NCBI GenBank assembly: GCA_947683425.1
Contig: CANTUQ010000070.1
Coordinates: 6,155,501-6,219,500, forward strand
Direction: 5' to 3'
DNA from: Excoecaria cochinchinensis
Lineage: Eukaryota > Streptophyta > Magnoliopsida > Malpighiales > Euphorbiaceae
Length of the DNA: 64,000 nucleotides
This document shows positions 12,173 through 25,596 of the stretch, piece after piece. The notes below the pieces were generated by a model. It saw only the letters and a program-made list of their open reading frames with translations. It was not told where the DNA came from and made no database searches. Within the stretch, counting starts at the first letter, position 1; every line of letters begins with the position of its first letter. The translations under genes were made by a program, and so were the position numbers.

Positions 12173-12511
12173 AGAGTGTTAAAATGTGCAAAAATGTCTC
12201 CATAATTATAAAAAAAAAAAGTGCCAAAATGCCTTCATTTTATATTTCTTTTTAATATTTATAGAATATTATTTCTTTTAATTTCTAAAAAAATAAATAA
12301 AATAATTCATTGCACAGATATAAGACGCATTATACGCTATCCAATTAATAAAAATAATATATTTTATTTTTAATTATCAGATTGAACGGTGCATACCATT
12401 GAATGCACAGTCCACTGCCACCATATTACCTCTTCTGATTAGGTTGAATTAGTCAACGAAGGATTTGGGTCAAATTTGATGCATTTATTACCTTTTTACT
12501 TTTTTTCTTTT

Positions 12512-12514
<3 letters not shown>

Positions 12515-12559
<45 letters not shown>
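12515..12559. repeat. (TA)n microsatellite
   Basis: 45 bp of uninterrupted TA dinucleotides. Likely length-variable; no gene nearby. Confidence 0.95.
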
Positions 12560-12563
<4 letters not shown>

Positions 12564-15500
12564 AATATCGAAAAAAATCTAAGAATATAATTTTAGTAAG
12601 CTTGGAATAATATTTTTTAAAAAAAAAAGCCCATATATCATATATAAGTTAAAGTATTTAGATAATTATAGATTAAATAATATATTTATATAGATTATCT
12701 CGTTGGTATATCAGTACAACTAATAAGTACCGTGCACACTGTCGAATGTTAAATTTATTTTTAAATATTATGAAGATGGGTGTTAGAGAATAAAGAGAAA
12801 AATAAAAAATTAATGTGATGTGATGATACTAATTTGATAATGAAAAGGGTAAATTTTCGAGTTGGAAACTCAATCCAAATTGAAATGTATGAAGAGATCT
12901 ATAGTAGAAAAAATGAATAGGTAAGCAACATTTAGAAAGTAGGTAAATACAAAAGTTTAGGAAGAATACAAATAAAAGATTCTCTCAAAAAATAAAGTAG
13001 AATATATAAATATGTACAGAGAATCTGTCCTAGTATCCAAGAAATGATACCTTACCTTATGTTAATACTTACATATATATTCATGCACCTAAAAACAAAA
13101 CTTAAATACAGAGGACAGTTAGTTGTCCAGTACAATTGCAATGCTAAAGCCAACTAAATTATATAATATTATTTTATACTTTTTTTGTTAGGTCACTTGC
13201 CCTTTCAAGTTCATGCCTACTCCCTCCCCTAATTAGTCTCAAACCTACATTTATACCTAAACAAGGAACTCATTCCATTATTATTATTTTTGTTTTTTGT
13301 GAAATTAGAATCTTTATACTTGCTTGTAAATTATATATTTTTGGATTTGGATTTCCTGATATTTGAAGTTGGAGAATTTTTATAAAATAATTCAAAAATT
13401 AAAAATTAAAAGTAAATTTTAAGGTTTTAGAGAATGGATATATTTATTTATTAATCGCATACTAACATCTCAAAATTGTACTTGAAAAATAGGTAAAAAT
13501 TTTACAATTAAATATAAATTTTAGCTTTTTTTTCTATTGTAATTTTTAAATATTTATTTTGATACACATTGTACCTAAATATAAATTTAATAAAAAAACA
13601 ACTAAAATAAAAATTCAAACGCTCAATAATAAAAAATTAGAATTAAGAGAATGGATAATACTACTTTTTACCAATGTCAGCACTCTCCTCTGTACTTGTG
13701 AAGGATATTGATAACTTGATAGAAGCACAGACCATGCATGTGCAAATCTTACTTTAAGCTACATTTACTCAAAGGAGATAATAATAATAATAATAATAAT
13801 AATAAAGACTCTCTTTACCAAAAAAAAAAATCTATCATACAAAAAATTAAAAACGTGTTAACCTTAATTATGAGAAGAGTGAAATTAAGGAGATGATGGT
13901 TATGATGAGAGGTTTTCGTTAGTAGAAGATTGAAACTATATGCTTATTTGAGGATTTTTTTTAATATTTAAAATAAATATAAAAAGGAAGAATGAATGAA
14001 TGAATGAATGGGTAGGTATACGGTCGACGAAATCCAACTCAGATCCAACACTACAGGAACAAGACCGCATACTTGACGAGAAAATATGATAATAAAATAT
14101 AATTTTAATGTTAAAAACCACATAAATAATTATATAAAAAAAGTTTTCGTAAGATGAAAGTCATTTTTTTGTTGGAAACACGTATTTTGTGGTATCTAAA
14201 TATTAACTTCTTCTTCTTTTTTTTTTATATTAGCTTATGTATTTTTTAAAAGTTAGTAATATTTAATTTTTGTATTTTTTGGATTACCCATATTATATTC
14301 AAGTTAAATGAAATTAGAGAAATTGTAACACACAATTTGTTAATCTGACATAAAATTAATTTAAAATAACTGTAAAATGCACAAAAACATAAAAAATTAA
14401 AAAAATACACAATCACTTTAGACATATAAAATGTTATGAGTTGATTTTTTAATTTTTTTATATTTTTGAATATTTATAATATTTTTAAATTGATATAATG
14501 CAAGATTAACAAATTATATATTTTAATTCTGTCAATTTTATTTAAATTAAATATAATGTGAATAATTTAGAAAGTTAATATTAAATTTTTAAAATATAAA
14601 ATTCAATATAAAAAACGTTGAAATTCAAAATGACATAAGCTTTTCGTTTTTCACGGGGTTTTATTGTCTTCATTGTGGTCCATCTTCATCTTCCAATTTA
14701 GATTTTCTTTTTCTTTTATGTTCAAACTCCAAAGAAAAATATTGCTAATTATAATTGTGTCGACCAAAAAAATTTCAGATATTATTTTCTTTTATTCAAA
14801 TCTCATTCTTAATTTAGTTAAAAATCGATGCTCAATGCAAATTGTTTATAACATTTTATTTACGAGTTCATATCATAATAAATAATGCTAACAAATATTT
14901 TGATTATTATTTTTTTTAATTTTGCAAATACTTTGGTAAGAATTAATAATATTTATCATATTAATGAATAAAATACTTTATCATGCTTTATAGGAAATTA
15001 TAAAATTCTTCCTATTTCCTAGTAACAAAATATACCCTGATATTATAAAACAATTACAAAACTATATATCCATTGATCTTACTGTCTTACAAACGTGTCC
15101 CATGAAATTTGTCAATTTCCAAAATTTAGACATAAAATATTTTTAAATATTTAAAAGAAAATATTTTTTATTCGGTGTAAATTTGAATTAATCAAATTAA
15201 TAAAAAAATATATTAAAAGTAAAACTGGATTGGAGGAATAATAATCTGATTGGTAGAAGTTAGGTGGCTCTCAATTTCATTGCTGTTGGCCAACTCATTC
15301 AGCTCCAATGAAAATTTCAATTAATCTATGTACATGTTGTCATTATTCACGTTGTCACGTATTTTCTGTTTCTATTTTCATATAATTAATATTGGATCCA
15401 ATTTTTTGATAGATCGATTAAAAGAAAGCATTTTGATTTTTGAATTTATCTATTTATTATGTCTTTGGTTGAGTTCACTATATGCTAAAAAAAAAATTTA

Positions 15501-16079
15501 AATAAAACAAAACAAATAAATAAAAAATTTAAAAAATATATTATTTTATAATTGATTTGGTATATAAATTAAAAATATTCCTAGACCTAATTTAAATAAA
15601 AAAAATTGCCATATAAAGTATTCGATATTCTAATTTCATTAACTTAATTATTTTGCATTTATAACAGTCGAATCCATAAAAAGAAGATAAAGACATCAAT
15701 TTTAAACATATTATTTAAGCATATGTATTCCATAATAAAAAGAATTTGTATTATCTCATTTCAACCTTTAAGAAAATAATTTTTTTTCTTTAAATTTCAA
15801 AAATCAGATTAATAGTACATTATTATATAGTGGTATAAGTGCTGAGAGTAAATGTGACTTCCTATAATACACAATGAATTTGATACGCAAAATCACGAAG
15901 AGTATCCATATTTCCTTGAAGGTGTTATCGTATCACGATAAGCTCTTACTCTATTTTTCTTAATTAAACTATGTCGTTACGGTATCCAATATATTAGATG
16001 GCTTGGTAGTTGGTAGGAAATTTTTGTCACTTAATCACACGTTTCGATTTGGAATGTGATGAATTAAACATTTTAAAAT

Positions 16080-16385
16080 GATTTAAATTGTAAATTTACG
16101 CCTAATATTCAATAAAAGTGTAATTTTATCTTTAATATTTCGGTTGATATAATATTTCTTTTTATATTTTAAAATTTAGAGAAATTTATCACTCTCATTA
16201 TATGGAATGTTATATATTTACTCGTTCGAATATTATGTGTTAAGAAACTGTTAAAAAAATAATAAAATTCTTGCAATTTTAAAATATGAAAAATATCATT
16301 ACATCAGTTAAAATATTAAGGGTAAAATTGTACTTTTTTTTATCAAATATTAAGAACAATTTTATACTTTTTAGACTTTTAAATA
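16080..16385. mobile_element. Inverted-repeat MITE (family also at 52020-53215)
   Basis: The left arm (about 16080-16165) has TAAAAGTGTAATTTTATC then TTAATATTTCGGTTGATA. The right arm (about 16290-16385), inverted, has matching TAAAATTG and TTAATATTTT words followed by a match to GTTGATATAAT. The core is about 125 bp. A second copy with the same arms lies at 52020-53215 and is itself interrupted by another transposon. Ends and target duplication are not resolved; the foldback form supports a MITE. Confidence 0.6.
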
Positions 16386-19194
16386 CTTAAAAATGTGTGT
16401 TTTATTTTCTTTATAATCTATTAATGGGGAAAAAAAATGTAAAGATTTGATCCCACAACTACCTATTATAAAATAGGATATTGCGATTTCTTGCCTTTAA
16501 ACATGGAAGAAGCTAAGGACCCACCAAGACCACCAGACAAGAGGCCCAAATATTGCATTTTGTTTTTTTAATTAATTAATATAATATATGATCTCATCGA
16601 TTCAATTCATTCATTTTCTGCATCACTCCTGACCTTTAACATTATTTTTTAATGTCCAATTGGATTTAGTTTTGACCAAAAATAATGTGTATAATATATA
16701 TGCATGCTTGCTTCCCATTATTGCCAATTATTTTTATATTAAATTAAATTAATATGTATTTATTTGTGCCCTATTTTGAGGAAGTGCTTACTATATTTTT
16801 TCTCATTTCAGATTTATAGATAAATGACAAAATTTGATTGAGTGATGTGGGAGCTCATCTCATATTGTACGCTACCACCATTTATTCTTGCTTTATTTGT
16901 GGAAATTTCATAACAAAATTAATTATTTTTTTTAAAACAAAACCATTATTAGATTCCTAAATTAATAATGCATTTCTATAGTGAATTCGTGTATTTCAAA
17001 AATTTACTATTAATTTTTTTAATTTTTCAAATCACTCACTTTAAATTTTATAATGAACATAACAAGCATACGTTAAATTTATGTGTGGTCAAAATCAGAC
17101 TCGCATATCTGATTTATTTATTAAAAAACACATCTTCTTGAATTATTATAAATTTTTGCATTGGATATTGGATTTTAGAAATGTAACATTAATTTTTGAA
17201 GAACTCGTATTGAATTTAAAGATGACACCCGAATTTAGAATTCGGATCAGTTTGCAAAATTTATAAAAAAAAGTTTTTTCAATTGACAAAAACTGTATTT
17301 CAAAGGCTGTATCCAAAAAGCTGTATCAAAATGATTTATAAATTCAAAAGCAGTTGTCAACTGTTTGGTAAATAATACGATTAAAAATGTTTTTTTAAAA
17401 TAAAAAAGACATAAAATAATATATATAAATTTTAATATGTTATATTTAAAATCTCACTAAAAAATAATAATTATTTCCATTTATTTGCACTTTTTTATTT
17501 CACTAAACTATTAAAATCATATATTTTCATATATAATTAAATAAAAATAAATATAAGATAAAAAAAAATTAAAAATATATGAATTGTCTTCTTAATGATT
17601 TTTGGTGATAAAAAAAGAGAAGAAATAAAAAGAAAAGTGGAGTAATTTTTTATATCAGATAATTTTGGGTGGTACGATAAAAAAAAAGAAAAAACTATTC
17701 TTTTTTATATTATGTATAATTGTCATTATAAAATAAAATAAATAATATTTTTATCTAAAATAAATACTAAATCAAATTTTGAAAGCTAAAATTTAACTTT
17801 TCTATCAAATTTCAATTTCTATCTTTTTTTTTTAATAAATTATTTTTTTCACTTTTTATAAAATTAATTTTTATAAAATTAGTATTTATCAAATATATAC
17901 TTTTTTATCTTATAATTAACTTTTTTTTATCAATAATCAACTTTTTATCATTTCAAAAGTAATGTTAAATTTGCTTTTCAATACGCGTAATTTCTAAAGT
18001 AAAAGAATTGATATCCGTCCTTTTGATTTCAAATCACGAAAAAATAAAACCCATCCACTTTAATTTATGGTTAGATTTACTTGTTTAAATTCAAATCACT
18101 TGTTTATAGAATCTTGTTGTAACTGAAATCTATCCTGTACTGTACTTATTTATACCTCATTAGCTCAAGTAATAATATATGCTTAAGTTCATTCTTTCTT
18201 TACAAATTCTTATTGGAACTCAATGTTAAAATTTTGAAATATTGGAAAATAATGCAAAAAATTGTAATAATTAGTATGAACTCCACTTTAAAACATTTTA
18301 ACTACATATATATTTAATAGTATACTCGTCAAAACTGTCATATTTAGATTTAATATAAATTATTAAGAAATTAAAAGGACTCGATGTTCAATTTTGAATA
18401 TTCAAAGGTCTAATGCAGATAAAATGTTACAATTGAACAACTTAAGAATGTGTTTTTCCTAATTTTTTCAAATAAGTAGACGTTGTATCCAATATATTTG
18501 GGGTGTTAATGATCAAATGTTAAGTATTTTTCTTAATAATTAAGACTAAAACATTTAAATTTTTAACAATTCAACCCATCTAATTTTTATTTTATATTAT
18601 TTTATTTTTCTGAAGTATCGTTATGCCTTGAATACGAGGGAAGAGAAATTAATTATATGTAAGTATTTTGGTGAGGGAAAGTGAATGATATAAATGCAAA
18701 CTCAGCAGAGAATATATGGACCTTATACATTCCCTTTCCTAATACTCCTGCCATCCAACTTGCTAATTTGAGAAAGAAAAAATAATAAATTGGCATATGT
18801 TATGTCAAGTGGGTGTATGAATTTGAGGTGAGATTGCTGTAAAATTATATGACTTGGTGTTTAGCTTAAATTAGCTTGCGTACTTTCTATCCAACTAATT
18901 AAGTAATTATTAAATTTAGAATACCGTGTTGAACTGGAATGTGGAGAACATTTTTTGTTCTATCCCAAAATCGCATAATGAGGTTTAAAGGCCAAATATG
19001 CCCCTCGATGGTTAAATAAATTTTTTTAATGCTTTGATTGGATGAATTTTATTCTTAAAAAATTAAAATTAGATCAAATAAATCTGTAATAACTTGTTCA
19101 CATTTATTGACAAAATATTTAGAAATTGTTTATGCTAAATTGAAATCGCTACTTTGAAAAAAAAAATCATGATAGCAACATGTTAATTTGGCAG

Positions 19195-19630
19195 AAATAA
19201 AAGAGCTGCTGTAGGTGCTTTTCAAAGATTGCTTGGGAATTTCTTGCGAGGTTTTGCTGGTAAAGTCAATGGGACTAATGCGTTTCACTCTGAATTATGA
19301 TGTGTGTACATTGGTCCTAAAGAAGGTTGGACGAGAAAGTGGAGTAAGTTTGTCCTTCAAGTTGATAGCAGTAGTGTGGTCAAGGTGATAAGAGGGACAT
19401 TGCTCCTCCTCATTTTGCTTACAATACTCCAATTTTATGCATTCTAGATTTCCTTAACAGAGATTGGGATGTTAGAGTTCAGAACATACTCAGGGAAGCA
19501 AACTTTGCTGCGGATCATTTGTCCAAACTGGGTCTATCAATCCATGAGAGCTTTCGATGGTTTGATAGGTGTCCTGCTGGCTTGAGCAGCATTCTGCTTG
19601 GCGACATAGTTGGGGCTGCATTTCCCTGTA
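19195..19630 (+). pseudogene. L1-type LINE RNase H domain remnant
   Basis: In broken frames the plus strand encodes RAAVGAFQRLLGNFLRG, then WSKFVLQVDSSSVVKVI, then REANFAADHLSKLG and RWFDRCPAGLSSILLGDIVG. The order and motifs are those of the RNase H-like domain (RVT_3 type) at the C-terminus of plant L1 retrotransposon polyproteins. There is a stop where the family has HSELWAV (here HSEL then TGA), plus frameshifts. The reverse transcriptase part is missing upstream, so this is a 5'-truncated dead copy. It ends about 940 bp before the next gene start. Confidence 0.75.
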
Positions 19631-20571
19631 GTATTGTTTTTCCTTTCTTCTTTTTCTTAAAAACATATATATTTCATGTCAATTAAGGTCTATTTGGCTG
19701 AGTTTTAGCTTACTTGCACTCAGGTATATGTATGGTACATAGTATATGTATATTTTTTTTCTTAATTTCAGGTATTATGACACGGGATATGGCTGGATAT
19801 GAGGCTGTATCCGTGGGTGTGGCTTGGGTTTTAGTTTGCTTCTTTTTGCATATGTTTTATTACAAATATAGCGTTTAGCTTCAAAACAATTTTTGTAAAA
19901 TAAAACCTAGCGTTACTGCAGACGTACCATGTTGTCTTAGAACTACATTCTCAGCATCACGACATCTTCCACTCTTTTTATTCGCCTTCCTTTTCCATAG
20001 TCTCTTACTCTTTTTCTTCTACCATGATTACAACTGCACTTTCTTCCAAAATTCTACCCTTTCTTTTCTTCTTATATTCTTTCATTCTTTAGAGCTAGTT
20101 AATTTTTATAGTTATATATTATTTTAGTTATAATTTTATTATATAATTATTAATTATATATTTTTTATTAATAAACTTTATATTGTGTACCTGTGCTCTA
20201 AAATTTTTAGGGATGGCCAAATTTTATATTCATATTCCTACTGATATGCATACATATGCAACATAACTCGGGATAATAAATTAATAATCAAATATGAGAC
20301 GTAGGAAGCATACTGTGAAGTAGAGTCTTCGGATAAAGATTGTTTATACGCAAACTAGCAGGCCCACCACGTAGACTTGGCTTCAAAGTAAATTAGATCG
20401 CTCCGAGTGTCATCACGAAACGGTCCAAAATCCAAACTTGGAACACTTCACCAGAATATCAATTCCAAAATTCCACCTTTTCCCTTGTGTACAGTGACTA
20501 TAACTATGTCAATTTCTCCAACAGATTTTCTCATGTAGGAGAAGAGAAAGCCCTGCCATTGATTTCTCCCA

Positions 20572-23500
20572 ATGGGTTCTTGTCTGGTTTCATCTTCTTT
20601 CCTTATAGTAATTTTGCTGCAAGTGTTTCCATGGAAATTGGGTTTTACTTCAACGACAAAAGCAGCTGTTTTATCATCAGAAAACAAGTATGTATCAGCA
20701 ATTGGAGACCCGGGAATGAAGAGCCCAAATGTGAGAGTGGCTTTAGAAGCTTGGAATTTCTGCAATGAAGTTGGATTTGAAGCTCCCAAAATGGGTAGTC
20801 CTAGGCTGGCTGATTGTGCTGATTTGTCTTGTAATTCCATCTCTGGTAATACCCTTTTGCTCTTAATTTAGAAAAATCTTAACTTTTTAATCATTACCAG
20901 CTTATGATATGTGTAGGATTTGATTGAATGCATCGCCACTCTAAAACAATTTGCTTACTGAATTGTCTTCCAGAATTACAATTGCTCCATTTTTTAGGAC
21001 TACAGATTTTCTTTCTTTCTTCTTTTTTTAAAAAAAAAAAAAAAAAAAAAATTGGATGGATTCTCAATTTTCCAAAAAAAAAAAAAAATTGCAGGTAACT
21101 TTTGTCATTCGGTTTTTGCCTTTTAAATTCCCAGAATGTGACAACTTAGTCGCAGGACCAGTGGAGTTGTCTTCTTGTGACCCGTGTGACTGAACCTAGT
21201 CAGTTTGTAATGAGTTTATATATCACACTTTGTATTCAATGTTTAGATGCTTGCTAAAATTTTTGAGCTTTCATGTTAATCTAATATGCTTTGGAATGTC
21301 AACATGAATGTACAGATTTCTGTTATATTCTATGGATTCATAGAATACTCCATTGTGTATTTAAGAAAGCAAACAGCTCACTTAAGTTGTATTAATTTCT
21401 ATGCGTATAAGACACTAGTAATTACTGTTTGTGATTATGGTATCTGAAACATCTATGTTATATCGTTATATTTTCATGTATGGTCTCTAACAAAACAACA
21501 AATGCATTTGCTTGATGCGAAATAGAAAATCACTTGAAGTCATGACTTTCTCAACTATGTTGTTGTAGCTTTATGTTCCAATTTTCAGATTCATTAAGCC
21601 GGAACTTATTTGACAATATGAGCAAGTGCGAAGTGCACCATAAAGTGAATGACTCTGATAACAGCTTAGGAGCTGGCGATAAGTTTCCTATACCTGATTT
21701 TAAATCCTCTAAAGACCCTGACATGTTCGCTGTGCAAAAGGAGCAATATCTTGCTTCTCTATGTGAGGTACATGAATCCCCAAAACCATGGCAGTTTTGG
21801 ATGATTATGCTCAAGAATGGCAACTTTGACAAAAATACTACGCTTTGTCCTGAAAATGGAAAGAAGCTCACTAAAATAGTAACGGATAGAAACTTCCCAT
21901 GCTTTGGTGAAGGATGTATGAATCAACCACTTGTCTACCATAATTACTCAAGATTAGTTTATAACAAGAAACAAATGGCATCTTTGACCGGAGGATTTTA
22001 TGGGACTTATGACCTTGATGCGGACTTAAGCAAAGGTATAGGGAAGAACTCTTATTTTTCAGTCATTTGGCAGAAAGATCTAAGCACAGGAAGTTGGCTT
22101 TTCTCACACAGATTAACAACATCTGCAAAGTATCCGTGGCTAATGTTGTATCTACGTTCAGATGCAACTGAAGGGTTCAATGGAGGCTATCACTATAATG
22201 GCAGTGGTATTATGAGAAAGGTTTGTTAACTAGACATTCTTCTCAATCACTAGAAGTTGAAATTTACCTCGCACTGAATATGCCTACTTGTTAGTTTACA
22301 CCACTCTAAGAAGATATGAAATGCTGGCTTGAATGTTTATATTTTTGTAAATCATGTCTTGTGAAATTCACTCAAAGAAAAAGACTAGAAATTTAATCAC
22401 TTAATTTCTCTACCTTTCTAGTGGTTTGAAGTTGAAATTACAATTGACTTCTTATTTCAGTTGCCAAAGTCTCCTAACTTTAAGGTAAAATTGACCCTTA
22501 ATGTTACACGAGGAGGAGGAGCCAATAGTCAGTTTTATCTCCTTGATATAGGAAGCTGCTGGAAGAACAATGGAGATCCATGTGATGGTGATACTCTAAC
22601 AGATGTGACCAGATATAGTGAGATGATAATTAACCCAGCCACTACAAGCTGGTGCCGTCCAGACAATTTGGTTTCCTGCCCACCTTACCATGTCAGTTCT
22701 AATGGTGAAATAATTTATAGAAATGATACATCTCGATTTCCATATTCTGCTTATCATTTGTACTGTAGTCCTGGAAATGCCAAGTACCTTGAGAACCCGT
22801 ATGATATTTGTGACCCATATAGTAATCCACAAGCACAAGAATTGGTACAAATTCTGCCACATCATGAATGGGCTGTGCATGGCTATCCTGAGAAGCAAGG
22901 CGATGGATGGATTGGCGACCCTAGGACTTGGAAACTGGATGTAGGGGCCCTCTCTAGTCGTCTATACTTTTACCAGGTATTACTGTTAATCTTCATAACA
23001 TGTACGGAATTTAGTTAAGAATTGAATAGGCGATCCTTACTTATTCTACTATATGCATGCCCAATTACTGGTTTATTTATCTGTTGTCTTGCCATTTATA
23101 TTGATTAATATTTTCATGGGAATGATATCTTATCCTAAGTAAGAATGTATTGAATTATTTATCTTCTACATATTTTTGTGTTCATATATTTCATAAGACA
23201 TATTTTTGTGAAAAATCTAGTGGTATCTGCTTTGCATCCTACCAGCCAGGCAGCTCCTAGGTTGGTTTCATTTGTAGTCTGTTAAAAACCCCATCATTTT
23301 TGTGGGGGGCAATGCAATCTTTTGAGCTCAGCTGGTGCCTCAGAATGAATAAAGTGAGTGTGGGGAGGATTAGCATGTTTCTAACCTGGTCATCGGTGTG
23401 GAGATGGTAGGTAAAGGACTGTATTTTTCATAGGCAAAATTAGGATTTATGGGATTGGATACACTTAAGTTGGAAATGTGTAATTTTGGTTAGTCTATCT

Positions 23501-24014
23501 GACCAGGTAAAAAAGGTGGATTTGGTGCATAGCAGCACCCCTTTTGATGCACTTAACCTTTCCTGCTCTGTTGTGAATGATGGTTGTGTTGACATAGCTG
23601 TTGATACATTGCTTGGTCTGCTTTTGTCCAAAGGGGCCATAGTTACAATCTCATGTATTCTGTAGGATAGTTTGTTATTTGCTCAGACGCCTAGCTCATC
23701 CATTTGAATAGTGTTGCTATCAAACAGACCTTGCATGTAGGATTTTGTGGCTTCCACACTTTTGCCAATTCACTGCTAGCTCTTCCACTTATGTACTAAT
23801 TATGTGATGTGAGTTTCATTTTTATAGCGAGTTAAAGGACTAATATTTTGTGCAGGATCCAGGAACAAAACCAGCGAGGCGAGTATGGACTTCCATTAAT
23901 GTTGGGACAGAAATTTATGTTAGCCTGTCGGGAGAAACTGCTGAGTGGACTGTAAGTGATTTTGATGTATTAGTTCCAGAAGATAATGTTTCTGCTGGTC
24001 ATGGCTCTTACTGA
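20572..24014 (+). CDS. Secreted plant protein of unknown function, 526 aa
   Basis: Four exons: 20572-20845, 21589-22220, 22461-22976 and 23856-24014. All junctions are GT/AG, phases agree and the total is 1581 nt. Residues 1-31 form a likely signal peptide (MGSCLVSSSFLIVILLQVF then a small-residue region). The mature part is rich in Cys, Trp and Tyr and has several N-x-S/T sites. Conserved-looking blocks include WQFWMIMLKNGNFD, PCFGEGCMNQPLVYHNYS, GGFYGTYDLDADL, DIGSCWKNNGDPCDGD and VWTSINVGTEIYVS. No transmembrane segment other than the signal and no catalytic motif I know. From memory it resembles a plant-only family annotated as DUF7705-type, but I am not certain. Secretion to apoplast or wall is inferred. 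The start is the first ATG of the exon that gives the signal peptide. Confidence 0.82.
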
Positions 24015-24539
24015 TTCCTTGCCAGAACTTGTTAAACTGGAAAAGGAAATTAAGTCGGAAGAACTTCATTGAATATTTTATAATAAAATATTTGGGCACA
24101 TTACACTGAAATATTTGCCCAACCAACAACATCCCTTGCAGACATTTCATCAAACAGATAACACGCCAACTCAAACCGACTAATATTTAACATCCCCTTC
24201 AAACAAATGTTCCATGATATGGTATGTTTACAAGCTATATCACCAATTTGTCATCAAACTGAAAAATTTGTATCATTTTTTTTTTTTAATTATCCAAGAA
24301 TTTTATATTTACGTGACTCGAAATAGGGATTATATATTAGATATATAAAATTAAGGAATAATAATAATATTATTATCAAATTTATAAAAAATGTAAATTT
24401 ATCAAATTTTGCCAACTCCACACTGAGTTTTCAAAAACTCACTTTATTTTCTATTTTTGAAAATGATAGCAAAGTGAGGAGAAAGGAGATCAAAAATGGA
24501 GTAATGGTAGTTTTAGTTTCTATTTTTGGATTTCAAAGT

Positions 24540-24693
24540 GAATTTTATAAGGTATACGTATGTATATATACTACATGTATATTTCATTTATAAATGACAG
24601 TACACAAATTTAAGAGCATTTCACAAGGTATTTGTATACCATATCTGTATATCATCAATAAATTATAGTCTAAAAATTAAAGTACAATTCACA

Positions 24694-24727
<34 letters not shown>

Positions 24728-24757
24728 CAATTGAATTTCACAACATTGCCATTTGTA

Positions 24758-24796
<39 letters not shown>

Positions 24797-25130
24797 ATTA
24801 ATAAATGATTGTCTAAAAATTAAAGTGTAATTCACAAAATATATATATTTATACTATATATGTATAGCACGTGTGTATGCCATCAATAAATGACCGTTTT
24901 ACAAATTCAAATAAACTTTACAAGATATACATATGTATACCATATGTGAATATTACATGTGTATACCATCAATAAATGACAGCTCACAAATTCAAATGTA
25001 TTTTATAAAGTATAAATATGTATACTCGTGTATATACAACATGTATATACCATGAATAAATGAGAGAAAAAAAATTCAACTGAATTTTATAAGTGTATGT
25101 GTGTATACCTATGAATATACCCTTAAAAAA
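24540..25130. repeat. Degenerate minisatellite, about 83-86 bp unit
   Basis: The anchor word ATAAATGACAG or variants recurs at about 24589, 24655, 24800, 24883, 24969 and 25052. Each is followed by an AAATTCAA-like and a TATACC-like segment. Spacing is 83-86 bp for the later units. An earlier interval is expanded by (TA)n runs at about 24700-24723 and 24763-24793. It lies about 530 bp after the secreted-protein gene. Confidence 0.7.
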
Positions 25131-25596
25131 TAGAATATTGAGTACTTTTATCAAACCGTTGGTGTGCATTTCTCATTTTTAATGTAGAAACTCATTACAG
25201 TGCAACACCAACACCAACACCAATACCAAACTCATGAATATTCCAAAAAAGCTAGAGAATGATCGAAATTTTTCTTTTTGATTTTTGAAGTGTTAATATT
25301 AATATGCTCTTAATCTCTTATATTTTTCAATTTTTATCTAACTCATAATAATTTTTTTTGTTTTTTTAATAATCCAATGGTGCAGCTCTAATAGTCAGTT
25401 GTAATTACAAGCCAAACTTTTTACAATGTTTTTTGTTTGTTTATCTCTAGTTGTTTTTCCCATTAGTCTTGGCGCTCTATGTTCTACAATGGATGGTATG
25501 TTTTTATTTTTGTAAACACGTTAGAAATGAAAATTTACATAAAGTTATTATTTTTTTTATTTATATGCTGTCAAGAAGTCTTGCCGAAGGATTGTT

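Larger units (their letters stand above)
11600..19190. other. Gene-poor AT-rich intergenic region
   Basis: About 7.6 kb without any frame that looks like a gene. It holds microsatellites (TA at 12515-12559, ATA at about 13779-13804, a GAAT run near 13990-14009), a small LINE tail insertion at 12123-12172 and an inverted-repeat MITE at about 16080-16385. The short frames in it have low-complexity, AT-driven composition. I see no RNA gene. Confidence 0.6.

Noticed and set aside
20448..20840. Minus-strand 130-codon frame
   Set aside because: Antisense shadow of the first exon of the secreted-protein gene, which has a signal peptide and matching splice phases.
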